A DNA stretch of 64,000 nucleotides from Humulus lupulus (lineage: Eukaryota > Streptophyta > Magnoliopsida > Rosales > Cannabaceae). A program made the position numbers and the translations under genes. Shown here piece by piece: positions 1 through 11,621 of the stretch (position 1 is its first letter; each line of letters starts with the position of its first letter). The notes under the pieces are model-generated. The model was given only the letters and a program-made list of their open reading frames with translations, had not been told where the DNA came from and searched no databases. The DNA lies in contig NC_084794.1 of assembly GCF_963169125.1 (NCBI RefSeq), positions 158,919,858 through 158,983,857 on the forward strand, given 5' to 3'.

Positions 1-1308
1 AGCTAGAACATTCCCTCTGACCTCCTACAACTATGCATCCACCTGACCCTCTCTTATCCTCTCTAGAAGGGTTTACTGTAAGGTGATATTTGCCAACCAG
101 CCCACAACCAGTTCTATCCTCTCTCTAGCCATCTCCTCTGCCAACGCCTTTGATATTTATGTAGAGCTAAATAACTGTCCCGGGCCCCTTCAACTCAATG
201 AGTCTGCCACTACATTGACTTTCTCTGGGTGGTAAAGGATATCACAATCATAGTCCTTCACCAAATTTAGCCAACGTCTCCGCCTTATATTCAAGTCCTT
301 CTGGGTGAAGAAATACTTCAAACTCTTATGATCGGTGTATATCTCGCACTTCTGCTCATACAAGTAATGTCGCAAAACTTTTAGTGAGAATACCACCGTA
401 GCCAATTCCAGATAATGGGTAGTGTACCGCTACTCATACATCTTCAAGTACCGTGATGCATAAGCAATAACCATCTCATTCTGCACAACACGCTTCCCAA
501 TCCTAATCTCGATGCATCACAGTAGACTACGATCTTCCCTCCCTCCGAAGGAAGACTCAACACAGGAGTAGTAGTTAATCATCACTTCAGTTCCTAGAGG
601 CTATCCTCACTCTTATCTGACCAGACGAACTTCAAGTTCTTCCGTGTCAATTTTGTCATTGGTGCAGCAATCTTTGAAAACCCTTACAAGAACAGTCTGT
701 AATATCCCGCTAATCCAAGGAAACTCTTAACCTCCGAGGCGTTCCTTGGCCTCAGCCATTCTCTAACGGCCTCAACCTTAGCTGGATCCACCTTAATCCC
801 ATCTTCAACAACAATGTGTCCAAGGAATTTCACTTCTAGTAGCCAGAACTTGCACTTCTTAAACTTGGCATACAACTGATAATCTCTCAATCTCTGTAGT
901 ACCTGTCGAAGATGCTGTTCATGCTTTGCCTCTGTACTGGAGTAGACCAAGATGTCGTCGATGAAGACAAAATGATCAAAGAATTCCTTGAACACCCAGT
1001 TCATCAGATCCATGAATGTTGTTGGGGAATTGGTTAGACCAAACGACATGACCAAGAATTCATAATGCCCATACCCCATTCGGAAGGCCATCTTTGGAAT
1101 ACCTTTATCCTTGATCCTCAGCTGGTGATAACCAGATCGAAGATCAATCTTCGAGAATACCATCTTTCCCTGCAGCTAATCGAATAGGTCATCGATCCTT
1201 GGTAAGGGGTACTTATTCTTGATGGTCAACTTGTTTAACTCTCTGTAGTCTATACACATTCTCAAAGTCCCTTCCTTCTTCTTCACAAACAACACTGGAG
1301 CACCCCAT
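1..1308 (-). pseudogene. Tekay/Del-type pol fragment (RT, RNase H), decayed
   Basis: Read on the minus strand, this is the middle of a Ty3/gypsy chromovirus polyprotein. Reverse transcriptase starts at the [10 protein letters not shown] motif next to 1305 and includes [10 protein letters not shown], the [13 protein letters not shown] block and a degenerate catalytic box, FIDDILVYS. RNase H follows at about 405-190 with [17 protein letters not shown] at 1176-1178 breaks RT, and the frame is lost after the AGYYR motif near 684. The RNase H start (405-684) is readable only in pieces. Sequence after the RNase H (190-1) resembles the same region of Tekay copy B, so the element continues beyond the left edge. 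The fragment is cut at 1308 by N copy A. It is non-functional. Lineage assignment is by motif and by its similarity to element T1. Confidence 0.85.
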
Positions 1309-1923
1309 TGATACGAACCACACCAACATTGTGATGAAACCCGACACCAAATATGGAACAGCCACCAAGAACATACGAGATTGGAATGGAACCGCGACCC
1401 AATGCTTAGCCAAGCACGAACCTTGGTATGAGGAAGACGCCACAAACGGGGATGGAATCCGTTTGATAAGTCAGGATGAACGCCACAAGGAATCTCCTTG
1501 ATAAGTTCAAAAGTTTCTTCAAGAACTCAAGAAGAAATAAACTCACAATTTCATTCAACATAATCTGCCTTTTCACATTGTTTTGGCAGTCCTTATAAGG
1601 ACGAAAATTACATGAAAACAAGACCCTTGGTCTTCCTAATGAAAGCACCATAAACAAGACCTTTCTTTCGGCTCACACAACTCTTCAGCTCACAAAACAA
1701 GACCTTTCGGCTCACACAACTCTTCAGCTCACACAAGTCAAGTGTTTGACTTTTACAAAATAAAGAAAGACCAAATAACAAAAATAACGTGAATAAATTA
1801 AAAATACAAGATGACAAATACAATAAGACTCATCAAGCTCCTAAACTGAGTCTTTTGGCTCGCGCCCTCGTCACCAGACCAACTGGAACTAGACTTGGAT
1901 CGTTAGTCTTGGTGTCCTCATCA
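1309..1923 (-). repeat. 3' LTR of N copy A
   Basis: This is a 615 bp LTR, read on the minus strand from TGATGAGGACACC at 1923 to GGTTCGTATCA at 1309. It ends in TG...CA and matches the LTR at 5253-5864. A purine-rich tract lies just outside it at 1924-1937. A 37 bp block (ACAAGACCTTTCGGCTCAC...) occurs twice in the copy-A LTRs. The last codons of the element's ORF, with a basic VTRARAKR motif, lie inside the LTR. The 5 bp outside (CCCAT, 1304-1308) do not match the other end of the element. Confidence 0.9.
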
Positions 1924-4075
1924 TTCCCCCCCTCTTGAGAAGGATTTGTCCTCAAATCTTCACTTGCATCAAAAGGACTCAAATCAGAAACATTAAAAGT
2001 AGCACTAACAGTATACTCACCTGGTAAATCGAGTCTGTAGGCATTGTCGTTGATCCTGTCTAGCACTTGAAACGGACCATCTCCTCGAGGTAGCAATTTG
2101 GAACGTCTTTGTGCTGGGAATCGCTCTTTCCTCATGTGTACCCATACCCAATCACCGGGGTCAAAAACCTGCTTGTGACGACCCTTGTTAGCATCAAGTT
2201 GGTTAGTGTTTAAAAGAGCCTCCTTAACCTCACTTTTTTTTGCATAAAAATTATTTTGTTTTCTCTCTAATTTTCCCTCATTGATCGAACTCTTCTCTTT
2301 CTTTTCTCTCTCACTTGATTCGACCCTTTTCTCTCTTTGTCTCTCTTTTTTCTCACTCTCATTCATCTTTTCACTCTCCTTCTTTTGCTCACTCAATTTT
2401 TTTTATCACTCAATTTTTGCAACCTCACTTGGTCTTCATATACTTGCTTTGGCGTCAATGGAGCTAGAGTGATTGTTCGTTGATGGAACGTGAATAAGTA
2501 TTTGTTGGTGAAGCCATCATGCTGCACCCGCCGATCAAATTGCCAAGGCCTTCCTAGAAGGAGGTGTCCAGCTTGCATGGGAACCACATCGCACAATACC
2601 TCATCCTCATACTTGCCAATTCGAAATGATACCAGCACCTGTTTTGTAACCCTCACTTCACCACTATCATTCAACCACTGCAACTTGTATGGACAAGGAT
2701 GTTTAAGCGTTGGGAGCCCCAGCTTCTCAACCATGGAAGAACTAGCAACGTTAGTACAACTACCTCCATCAATAATCACACTACATACCTTGTCGTTCAC
2801 ATGACAACGAGTGTGAAAGATGTTCTCCCGCTGCACCTCTTCTTCCTCTTCTTTTGCTTGCAAATTCAAGGCTCGTCGTGTGACTAGTTCAAGCATCTCA
2901 CCAGATTCTGGCCCATACTCTTCATCATCGATAGAAGCATCTTCCAATGGTGGCATGTCAGCAAGATCATCTTCATCTTCAGAATCGAGCTCGCCACTTT
3001 CTCGAATCACCATAACTCTCTTGTTTGGACATTTGCGAGCTATGTGTCCTCGCCCCTAACATTTGAAACACCTTATCTCACTAGAATGAGACTTAGTAGG
3101 AGCTGTTTTACCTTGACGGGTCGTGGCTGGTTTTGCTGTAAAGGATGAAGTAGGTTGGTCTTCTTCCTTCTTTGGATAGTTTGACCGCCAAGGTGTTGCA
3201 CTTGAATTGTGTGGGCTCGGTCTTGGCTTTGAACTTGTACTACCCCTCTTGAGCTGCCTCTCAACTTTGATTGCCATATGCACCAAATCTTCCAATTCCA
3301 CATAATGGTGTAGCTCAATTGGATTAGCAATCTCTCGGTTCAACCCATTCAAAAACCTTGCCATGGTTGCCTCCCGATCCTCTTCAACATTGGCTCTAAT
3401 CATAGCCATCTCCATCTCCTTGTAATACTCATCAACACTCTTGGAACCTTGACGACGGCCCTGCAACTTAAGGTATAGATCTCGATAATAATGAGGTGGT
3501 ACAAATCGTCGCCTCATCACCCTCTTCATTGCCTCCCATGTGTCAATAGGACGATCTCCACTCCGCCTCCTGTTGATGCATAACTGATCCCACCAAACAA
3601 TAGCATAATCAGTAAACTCAATGGCAGCTAGTTTTACCTTCTTCATGTCAGAGTAGTTGTGACAATCGAAAACCAACTCCATCTTCTTCTCCCACTCAAG
3701 GTATGCTTCAGGATCGTTCTTCCCCTGAAATGCTGGAATTCTCATCTTGATATTTCCTAAATAATTATCTACCTGGTTCCTAGCTTCTCTATCCCAACCA
3801 TACCTCCTATGGTTACCCACCGACATCCTATCAAAGTCTTCATCAGAAATTACCCCTTCCAAATCCCCTTCATTCTCATCCTCCCTTTGGTGCATCCTAT
3901 TCCTCCTTGGCCTTCGTTGTGTTCCCTCATCTACTCTATCCAACCTCTCATGTATTTGTTCACACTCCTCCCTCAACATCCTCCTCATCTCCCCCATTAA
4001 AGCTTCAATTTGTAGATTTGGAACTGTAGGTGGTGGAGTGTCATTGCTTGCATTTCTTTCTGTATTTTGTGACAT
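1833..4075 (-). pseudogene. Gag-protease-integrase CTD fusion, N copy A (broken)
   Basis: This is a degraded copy of the fused ORF that is intact at 31106-33352. The likely start is the ATG at 4075 (MSQNTERNASND), after a TTTTTTGCAG acceptor-like site. Gag runs to the zinc knuckle, where CAG has become TAG at 3056-3058 (CFKC*GRGHIA). The same frame then resumes through the protease ([13 protein letters not shown]). A homopolymer of eight instead of nine A residues at about 2397-2404 shifts the frame. The last part (from 2396) holds the fusion point [10 protein letters not shown], the integrase C-terminal domain ([14 protein letters not shown]) and a tail coded by the LTR. There is no RT, RNase H or integrase catalytic core. 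The copy is non-functional as it stands. Confidence 0.85.
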
Positions 4076-5238
4076 GATTGAAAATCTGCAAAAAAATAAG
4101 ATTAGAACAGTTATACAAAAAGACCTCACCACACTCCCTCACGTGTTTTCACTCAAAAATTGTCACTCAAGTCCACTCGTGTTTCACTCAACTTGGATGG
4201 CTTTTACCCTCAAATAAGCTCACACCTCTGCCTTTTTCCACTCGTATTCTTCTTTAAGCCCTTTGAAAACTAATCAAATGGTAATATGGAGTATTCAAGC
4301 AGCAAATCCAACGAAACAAACCAAACGAACACCGACGAAAACTGAAAAAAAATGACGAAAAATGATGATTTTTTGAACACTTGTGTGGGGTTTTGGCCAA
4401 AAGCCATCTAGACCATAAGGAACAAGATTAGAACAAATTAAATTTTTTTTTTTTTTTTTTTTTTAGGTTCGGATCCCTTTGAATTTTTCTTCTTCTTTCT
4501 TTTCTATCTTTTCTTTTCCTCTTGATCCTCAAACGCAGGTACAAGACACAAGAAAAAAAAATCAGACTTGGATTTGACAACAACTCAGATTTCACAAATG
4601 AGCAAGAGAATCTCAATGCAAATTCGGATTTTCACAATGAAAAACAAGAGAAACTCACTGTCAATTCAGATTTCACAATAAAACAATAGAAACTCAAGGC
4701 CAAATTCGGATTGCACAATAATAAGAACAAGAGAAGAAAATTCCAATTTCGGATTTCACAACAAGAACAAGAGAAACCCAAGGCGAAATTCGGATTTCAA
4801 AACAAAACAGCAAGAGAAACTCAATGAAAATTCAGATTCCACAATTAGAACAAGAGAAAAACTCAAAGCCCTAATTCACGTTTTCAGAAAAAAAATTAGA
4901 TGGATTTTCAACATCCCTAATTCAAACGCACCAATTGAACAAAGAATCGAAAATTAAAGAACTTTGTGTATACTAGTTTCGGATTTCAAGGGATTTCACA
5001 AAGAAATAATGGAAACTTTGGAAATAAGGGAATGATTGAACAAGGAAACAATTGAAATAGGGAAATTAACTATAGTAGTTTCGGATTTCACAAGAAAAAA
5101 ATAAACAAGGACAAAGAACTCAAACACGACTAGATGATGAATATATATATATATTTTTCTTTTATTTCAGAATTGAAAAACGAATTGAATAGAAAACACA
5201 AATGAAAAAAAAGGATAGGCCAAACCGGATGATCCTAA
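4076..5238 (-). other. 5' leader of N copy A
   Basis: This is the untranslated region between the primer binding site and gag. It contains a run of 22 T on the plus strand at 4443-4464 and a degenerate tandem series of about 40 bp units built around AGATTTCACAA...AAGAGAAACTCAA at roughly 4570-4870. The same repeat type fills the leaders of copy N and C1. I see no credible coding sequence. Confidence 0.7.
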
Positions 5239-5250
5239 GCTCTGATACCA
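5239..5250 (-). other. Primer binding site, initiator tRNA-Met type
   Basis: On the minus strand TGGTATCAGAGC follows the 5' LTR end after a two-base spacer. This is the standard plant retrotransposon site complementary to the 3' end of initiator tRNA-Met. It fixes 5253-5864 as the 5' LTR and shows that the element is on the minus strand. Confidence 0.92.
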
Positions 5251-5252
5251 AT

Positions 5253-5864
5253 TGATACGAACCACACCAACACTGTGATGAAACCCGACACCAAATATGG
5301 CAACCACCAAGAGCACACGAAATTTGGAATGGTAAACCGCGACCCTATGCTTAGCAAAGCACGAACCTTGGTATGAGGAAGACGCCACAAACGGGGATGG
5401 AATCCGTTTGATAAGTCAGGATGAACGCCACAAGGAATCTCCTTGATAAGTTCAAAAGTTTCTTCAAGAACTCAAGAAGAAATAAACTCACAATTTCATT
5501 CAACATAATCTGCCTTTTCACATTGTTTTGGCAGTCCTTATAAGGACAAAAATTACATGAAAACAAGACCATTGGTCTTCCTAATGAAAGCACCATAAAC
5601 AAGACCTTTCGGCTCACACAACTCTTCAGCTCACAAAACAAGACCTTTCGGCTCACACAACTCTTCAGCTCACACAAGTCAAGTGTTTGACTTTTACAAA
5701 ATAAAGAAAGACCAAATAACAAAAATAACGTGAGTAAATTAAAAATACAAGATGACAAATACAATAAGACTCATCAAGCTCCTAAACTGAGTCTTTTGGC
5801 TCGCGCCCTCGTCACCAAACCAACTGGAACTAGACTTGGATCGTTAGTCTTGGTGTCCTCATCA
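5253..5864 (-). repeat. 5' LTR of N copy A
   Basis: This 612 bp LTR has the same ends as 1309-1923 and only a few differences by eye. A TATA-like palindrome, TCCTTATAAGGA, lies near 5534-5545. The outer flank GATTC (5865-5869) lies in plus-strand Tekay integrase coding sequence. The outer flank of the partner LTR lies in minus-strand Tekay RT. The two ends therefore do not come from one simple insertion. Confidence 0.9.
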
Positions 5865-6362
5865 GATTCGAGCTAGAATGCTTGCCTCGCAGAGTAGACA
5901 AAAAAGCTACGCTGATCCTAAGCGCAGGAACGTGGAGTTCCAGGTTGAGGACCGCGTGTTTCTGCGAGTTTCACCATTGAGGGGTGTGAGGAGGATTGGA
6001 GTGAAGGGTAAGCTGAGCCCTCGGTTTGTTGGACCCTTTGAGATTCTAGAGAGGGTTGGGCAGGTGGCTTATAGGCTGGCCTTGCCACCGTCGCTATCCG
6101 TAGTTCACAATGTGTTCCATGTTTCTATGTTGCGGAAGTATGTTTCCGATGCGACGCATGTGTTGAAGTACAAGGACTTAGAATTGCAGACAGATTTGTC
6201 CTATGAGGAGCAACCAGTTCAGATTTTAAATCGGAAGGACAAAGTTTTACGGAAAAGACAATTCCGTTAGTGAAAGTATTATGGAGGAATAGCAAGGTCA
6301 AGGAAGCGACCTGGGAGCTGGAGACAACAATGTGGGATCAGTATCCCGAGATATTCAAGTAA
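5865..6362 (+). pseudogene. Tekay A integrase C-terminus and chromodomain remnant
   Basis: This codes the end of a Tekay/Del polyprotein: [38 protein letters not shown] and [12 protein letters not shown], then LVKVLWR and TWELE, which belong to the C-terminal chromodomain region. A one-base loss near 6252 shifts the frame. The natural stop is at 6360-6362. A purine tract (6380-6398) and the 3' LTR follow directly. Everything upstream in this element has been replaced by N copy A. Confidence 0.85.
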
Positions 6363-6398
6363 ATTTTGAGGATGAAATTCTCATTAGGAGGGAATAGT

Positions 6399-8534
6399 AG
6401 TAACGACCCAAATTCGCTAAAAAGGCTTAAGGGCCTTGATTAGTGTGCCGGGAGGGCATAATTGGGATTAGAGTGAATATTATTGACTTTAATGTGTGCA
6501 TGTGTAATTAATGATATTATGTGATAATATGAATATTTATGTGATATGTGTGAGAACCACATTATTATGTGGCCAGGTTCATAGAGCGCAACTCGAGACA
6601 ATCCTAGGGTCAGATAGTGAGAAAAGTCACAACGGGACTTGAGATATGACTATGGACAAGTCAGGTGTATTTTAGGTATCGGGTAGTGATTTAGACTATC
6701 AGGTCATGAAAATAAATATATGGAGATATATTTGAGGTTAGAATGTCTAGGCGGGAATATTGGGGGATTTTACCGTTTTGGCATCGGGGACAGTTCCAGC
6801 ACCCCGAGCCGTAGGATTAGCTTAACAAGTAAGACAAGGGTTAGGAAGCCTTTAGGGAAAAATAAACCAACCTAAATTCTACTTAGCTGGTTACTCTCAC
6901 TCTCACTCTTAAGAAAAACAAAGGGAACTAACTAGAAGCACTCAAGGAAATTGGTGATTGGAGCTGAAGAATTGCTGGAAGTTTAGTGAGATTCAAGAAT
7001 AAATCTTGAGGCTTAGCTCAGTGAGTAAACCAGGACTGAATCAAGACTAAGGTAAGGGTTTAATCCATCTATTTTTCTGAAATTCAACCTTAAGCTTTAG
7101 CTGGATTATTGAGGGTGTTGTTCAATTGATGATTAGGGTGGAATTGAGTTGGGGAATCCTTGGAATCAGCTGAGTTTTGGCTAAGGTGGAGTTCAATCAA
7201 GAAGGTAAGCTTTGTTTCATGTATTGAGGGTTTGAGTTTGAGTTTTGACTGGTTATAACAGGGTGTTTGTGTTCTTAGAGCCTCAAGAGTCCAGGTGAAT
7301 CTTCTATGGTTTATTGAGCTGAAATTCTGTTGAAATTGTGTGGCATGAGTTGGGGATATGTTGGGTGTTGAAGTAGGAAGCTTAGGGGTGGTTTTGGTTG
7401 AGGTTTTAGGCTTTAAAATGATGGGTTTTCTGGGCACGGAGGGAAGGGTCGCGGCTCTGTTCTAGAGCGTTGCGGCCCTAGGATGAAAAAGGGCCAAGAA
7501 GGCTTGGCCATGGGAGGGCGCCGCGGCGCCCAAAGCAAGGGCCGCGGCGCGTGTTTTGTCTAAGAGAGCATAGGTTCTGTTTTAAGGCTAGGGTCGCAGC
7601 TAAGCTTCAAGGGCCGCAGCCCTTGGTTGCACACATGAGCTTTTGAGGGTTTTAGGCACGGGAAACTGGTCTAGTATGCTTGGGATTGATCTCACCACCG
7701 TGCTTGGTGGAATTCGGATTCCCAGTAGTTAGTTTTATAACCAAAAACCTATATTCGAGTATTAATGTAACCCTATACATTAGTTGTGACTAGGTGATAA
7801 AGGCTTAGGCTCGGGAACGGATCGTGCTATAGGGGCGTAGCTCGTAATTCAGTAACCGTACAGACTAAAGGTAAGAAAACTACACCCGGTTGAATATTTG
7901 AATGGGACTAAGGGCTCCCTAATAAATGATTGAAAGAATGGTATTATGCCATGTAAATTGTAACCAACGGCCTAAGCGAGCCACGGTTAACTTGTGCAAT
8001 TGGCACGACTTGGACACTGGTATCCGAGGACAGCTTATTATGCACTGAGCTCGGTTTAAGCGGGCCAGAGTCAGTGGGTTAAACAGAGGGTGCGACCTAA
8101 GGTGCCGGCCCTAGCATTTGTGAAAATTGAATACAATATTTGGCTATAGATGAAGTTGTTGAGTAATCTAAGTGTGGTTGAAGTTGCTTGTACCCTGAAA
8201 TATGCTTATATGCCATAGATTTGATAATTGAACATGCTTACTAGAATATCTGTTTGAGATTGTTGTATATATTGTATATGTTGTATTTTGCCTTAGTATG
8301 GCTAATATTTACTTTTAACTGTTGCGTTTTGTAACCAGCTTTTGAACACTGATGTTTTGGGGATCCCTACTGTAAACTATTTATAACTTATAAAACGTAT
8401 TTTTTGAGACCAAAATGTCTTTTAACCCTAGAACAGCTAAACTAATGACACATTTTAAAATTGATGACTTGATTAGCAAGTCTTGCACTTTATAATTACA
8501 CGGTGTTGCGGTCTTGGCTATCCAGGGTGTTACA
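6399..8534 (+). repeat. 3' LTR of Tekay A
   Basis: The LTR is about 2.1 kb. It begins AGTAACGACCC (the expected TGTAACGACCC with the first base changed) and ends GGTGTTACA at 8534. The sister LTR at 10293 supports these bounds. It holds GC-rich patches with GCGGC/GCCGCGGCGC repeats at about 7440-7620. I found no believable protein gene in it; a Pro/Thr-rich minus ORF at 7090-7437 has no recognisable domain. The right neighbour is Tekay B pol, so A appears to have inserted into B within RNase H. Confidence 0.8.
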
Positions 8535-10256
8535 AAATGAGTATGAGCAACAGTATCCTACCCATGATTTAGAACTAGCAGCAGTGGTATTCGCACTGAA
8601 GGTGTGGCTACATTACCTGTATGGGGAGAAGTGCGAGATATACACTGACCATAAGAGTTTGAAATATTTCTTCACTCAGAAGGATCTGAACATGAGACAG
8701 AGGCGTTGGTTGGAGCTGGTTAAAGATTATGATTGTGATATCCTTTACCACCCAGGGAGAGCCAATGTTGTGGCGGATGCATTGAGCCGGAGGGGCCCAG
8801 GACAGTTGTATAATTAGTGGTTGGCCAGTTAGCTAATATTACCTTGCAGTCGATCCTGCTAGAGCGGATCAAGGAGGGTCAATTGGTGGATGCGCAGTTG
8901 CAGGAGGTTAGACAGCATGTCTTAGCAGGGACAACTAATGATTATTCTATTTCTGAGACTGGTATGCTTTGATATTGGGGACGGATTTGTGTTCCGGCAG
9001 ATGAGTCTCACACTGCGCCATACTCGCTTCATCCGGGTACCACGAAGATGTATCAGCATCTACGGACATTATATTGGTGGTCCAGAATGAACAAGGATAT
9101 GGTAGAGTATGTGGCTAGACATGTTACATGTTAGCAGGTAAAGGCTGAGCATCAGCGACCAGCGGGATTGTTTCAGCCTTTGGGTATTTCAGAGTGGAAT
9201 TGGGAGGACATCACTATGGATTTTGTGGGAGGACTACGCAGGACAGTGGGACTTTGTGACTCGGTGTGGGTGATAGTGGAAAGATACACCAAGTCAGCTC
9301 ACTTTCTGCCAGTGAAGTCGACTTACACAGTGGAACAGTATGCAGAGTTGTATGTGAGGGAGATAGTTCATCTTGATGGGGTTCCAAAATCTATTGTATC
9401 TGACCGAGACCCTATCTTTACCTCCAATTTTTGGGGAGTTCTGCAGAGAGTCATGGGGACTCTGTTGAAGTTTAGCACAGCTTTTCATCCTCAGACTGAT
9501 GGACAGTCTGAGAGGACAATTCAGGTATTGGAGGACATGCTTAGGGCTTGTGTGAATGATTTCAAGGGATCTTGGAGTAAGTATCTTCCGTTGATCGAAT
9601 TCTCATATAACAACAGTTACCAATCCATGATTGGAGTGGCTCCTTACGAGATGTTATATGGAAGGAGGTGTAGATCACCCATTCATTGGGATGAGATGGG
9701 TAAGAGAAAGTATTTGGGGCCAGACATGGTTCAAAAGACCAATGAGGCTATTGAGAAGATTCAAGCCAGAATGCTTGCTTCGTAGAGTAGACAGAAAAGC
9801 TATGATGATCCTAAGCGTAGGGACGTGGAGTTCCAGGTTGGGGACCACATGTTTCTGCGAGTTTCACCACTGAGAGGGGTGAGGAGATTTCGAGTAAAGG
9901 GCAAGCTGAGCTCTCGGTTTTGTTGGACCTTTCGAGATTCTAGAAAGGATTGGACAGGTGGCTTACAGGTTGGCCTTGCCACTGCACTGTCAGGAGTTCA
10001 TGATGTATTCTATGTCTCCATGTTGCGGAAGTATGTTTCAGATACAACACATGTGCTGAAGTATGAGGACTTAGAGTTGCAGACAGACTTGTCCTATGAA
10101 GAGCAACCAGTTCAGATTTTGGATCGGAAGGACAAAGTTCTACGGAATAAGACGATTCCATTAGTTAAAGTGTTGTGGAGAAATAACAAGGTCAAGGAAG
10201 TGACTTGGGAGTTAGAGACAGCGATGCGGGATCAGTATTCCGAGCTATTTAGGTAA
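8535..10256 (+). pseudogene. Tekay B pol: RNase H, integrase, chromodomain (broken)
   Basis: The sequence starts inside RNase H ([40 protein letters not shown]). It continues through the integrase zinc-binding region, the catalytic core (ITMDFVGGL, IVSDRDPIF, FHPQTDGQSERT, WDEMGKRK) and the C-terminal domain with MLRKYVSD and LWRNNKVKEVTWELE. Breaks include TAG at 8815-8817 and 9783-9785, a TGA near 8970, a TAG near 9134, and compensating one-base changes around 9920-9990. The natural stop is at 10254-10256. The purine tract and LTR follow at 10279-10293. Confidence 0.87.
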
Positions 10257-10292
10257 ATTTCGAGAACGAAATTCTCAGTAGGAGGGGATAGT

Positions 10293-11621
10293 TGTAACGA
10301 CCCAAAATCACTAATATGGCTTAAGGGCCTTGGTTAGTGTACCGGGAGGGCATAATTGGTTTATGTGTGAATTTATTGATTTAATGCATGATTATATGAT
10401 ACGCATGCTTGTACGATTATATGAATGTAAATGTGGTTATATGCTTTAAATTGTGAGAACAACATTATTATGTGGGTAAATCTACAGCAAGCGACTTGAG
10501 GCGATCCTAGGGAGCTAGATACTGGGAAAGTCACAACGTGGCTTAATATTTGACTTTGGACGAGTTGAGGGGTATTTCAGGTATTGGACAGTTATTTAGA
10601 TGACCAGGTTATGAAAATAAATAATTGGAGATATATTTGAGGTTAGGAAGTCTAGGTGGGAATATTGGGGAATTTTACCATTTTGCTCTCGGGGACGTTT
10701 CCGGTACCTCGAGCTTTGGGATTAACTTAATTGATTAAGGATAGACTTAAGAAGCTTTAGAAAATAGTAGAATAAAATAAACTGACCCTTTCCCTCTTTC
10801 TCCCTTTCTCTCTCAAAGAAAAACACTGAAACTTAGAGGAAATTTGGCTGAAAGCTCAGTGGTTTAAGCTTGGGTCTTGAGGGATTAGCTCAATTTTAGC
10901 AAAGGAATTCAACTAGGACTAAGTTAAGGATTGATTCCCACTTTCTGCTGTTGAAATTCTGTGGTTTTGGTTGTGTTCTAAGAGGTTTTTGGGTTTTGAA
11001 TTTGAAGATTGAGTTGAAGCTAGGATCTTGGAAGTTAGCTCAGAAATTCCATAAGGGATTGATTCTGCAGTGAAGGTAAGCTCGAATTTATGGTTTAATA
11101 GCTGAATTTTAGTGTTTCCATGGCTGGTTTTAGTGTTCTTGAGTTAATAAGTTTATGAGATTGAAGTGGATTTTTGATGGGTTTGTAGTCTAGGTTTTAG
11201 CTGGGTTGTGTTACTGGAATCATGTGGGAAGTGTTGGGATGATTGAGTTGTGGAATTGGGATAGTTTTGGATGGGTTTGAGTGAGGTTTGAGAGTCAAAA
11301 ATGGAGGTTTTCTGGGTTCGAAGGGGTCGGGCCGCGGCATAGTTCTTGGTGAGCCGCGACCCTTAGAAGTTGAGGGATGCTAAGGAAGGAGGCCGGGCCG
11401 CGGCCCGTATCTGGTTTTGGGTGTGGGGGAGCCTCTGGATGGTGCCATGCCGCGACATGGGTGGCTAATTCCGCGGCCCTTAAAGGATTTTTGGATTTTG
11501 AGGTTTTAGGCTTGGGAATTTAACCTTGGTTGCTCGGGATTGAATCTATTGCCATGTTTGGTGGAGTTCAATGTTCCAGAGGCTAGAACTTTGTCTAGAA
11601 GCTCTTTAAAGATTGTTGATG
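10293..11621 (+). repeat. 3' LTR of Tekay B, cut by CACTA insertion
   Basis: The LTR starts TGTAACGACCC after the purine tract GTAGGAGGGGATAGT and resembles 6399-7760 through its GC-rich patch (about 11330-11490). It stops where CACTACTACAAAA begins at 11622. The missing right part of the LTR is not in the window. Confidence 0.82.

Noticed and set aside
2393..2404. Programmed frameshifting at the A-run in the N linker
   Set aside because: In copies B and N the frame is continuous with nine A residues, so no shift is needed; other lengths look like slippage mutations.
7090..7437. A Pro/Thr-rich minus ORF in the Tekay A LTR
   Set aside because: Low-complexity composition and no counterpart in the same position of the Tekay B LTR.
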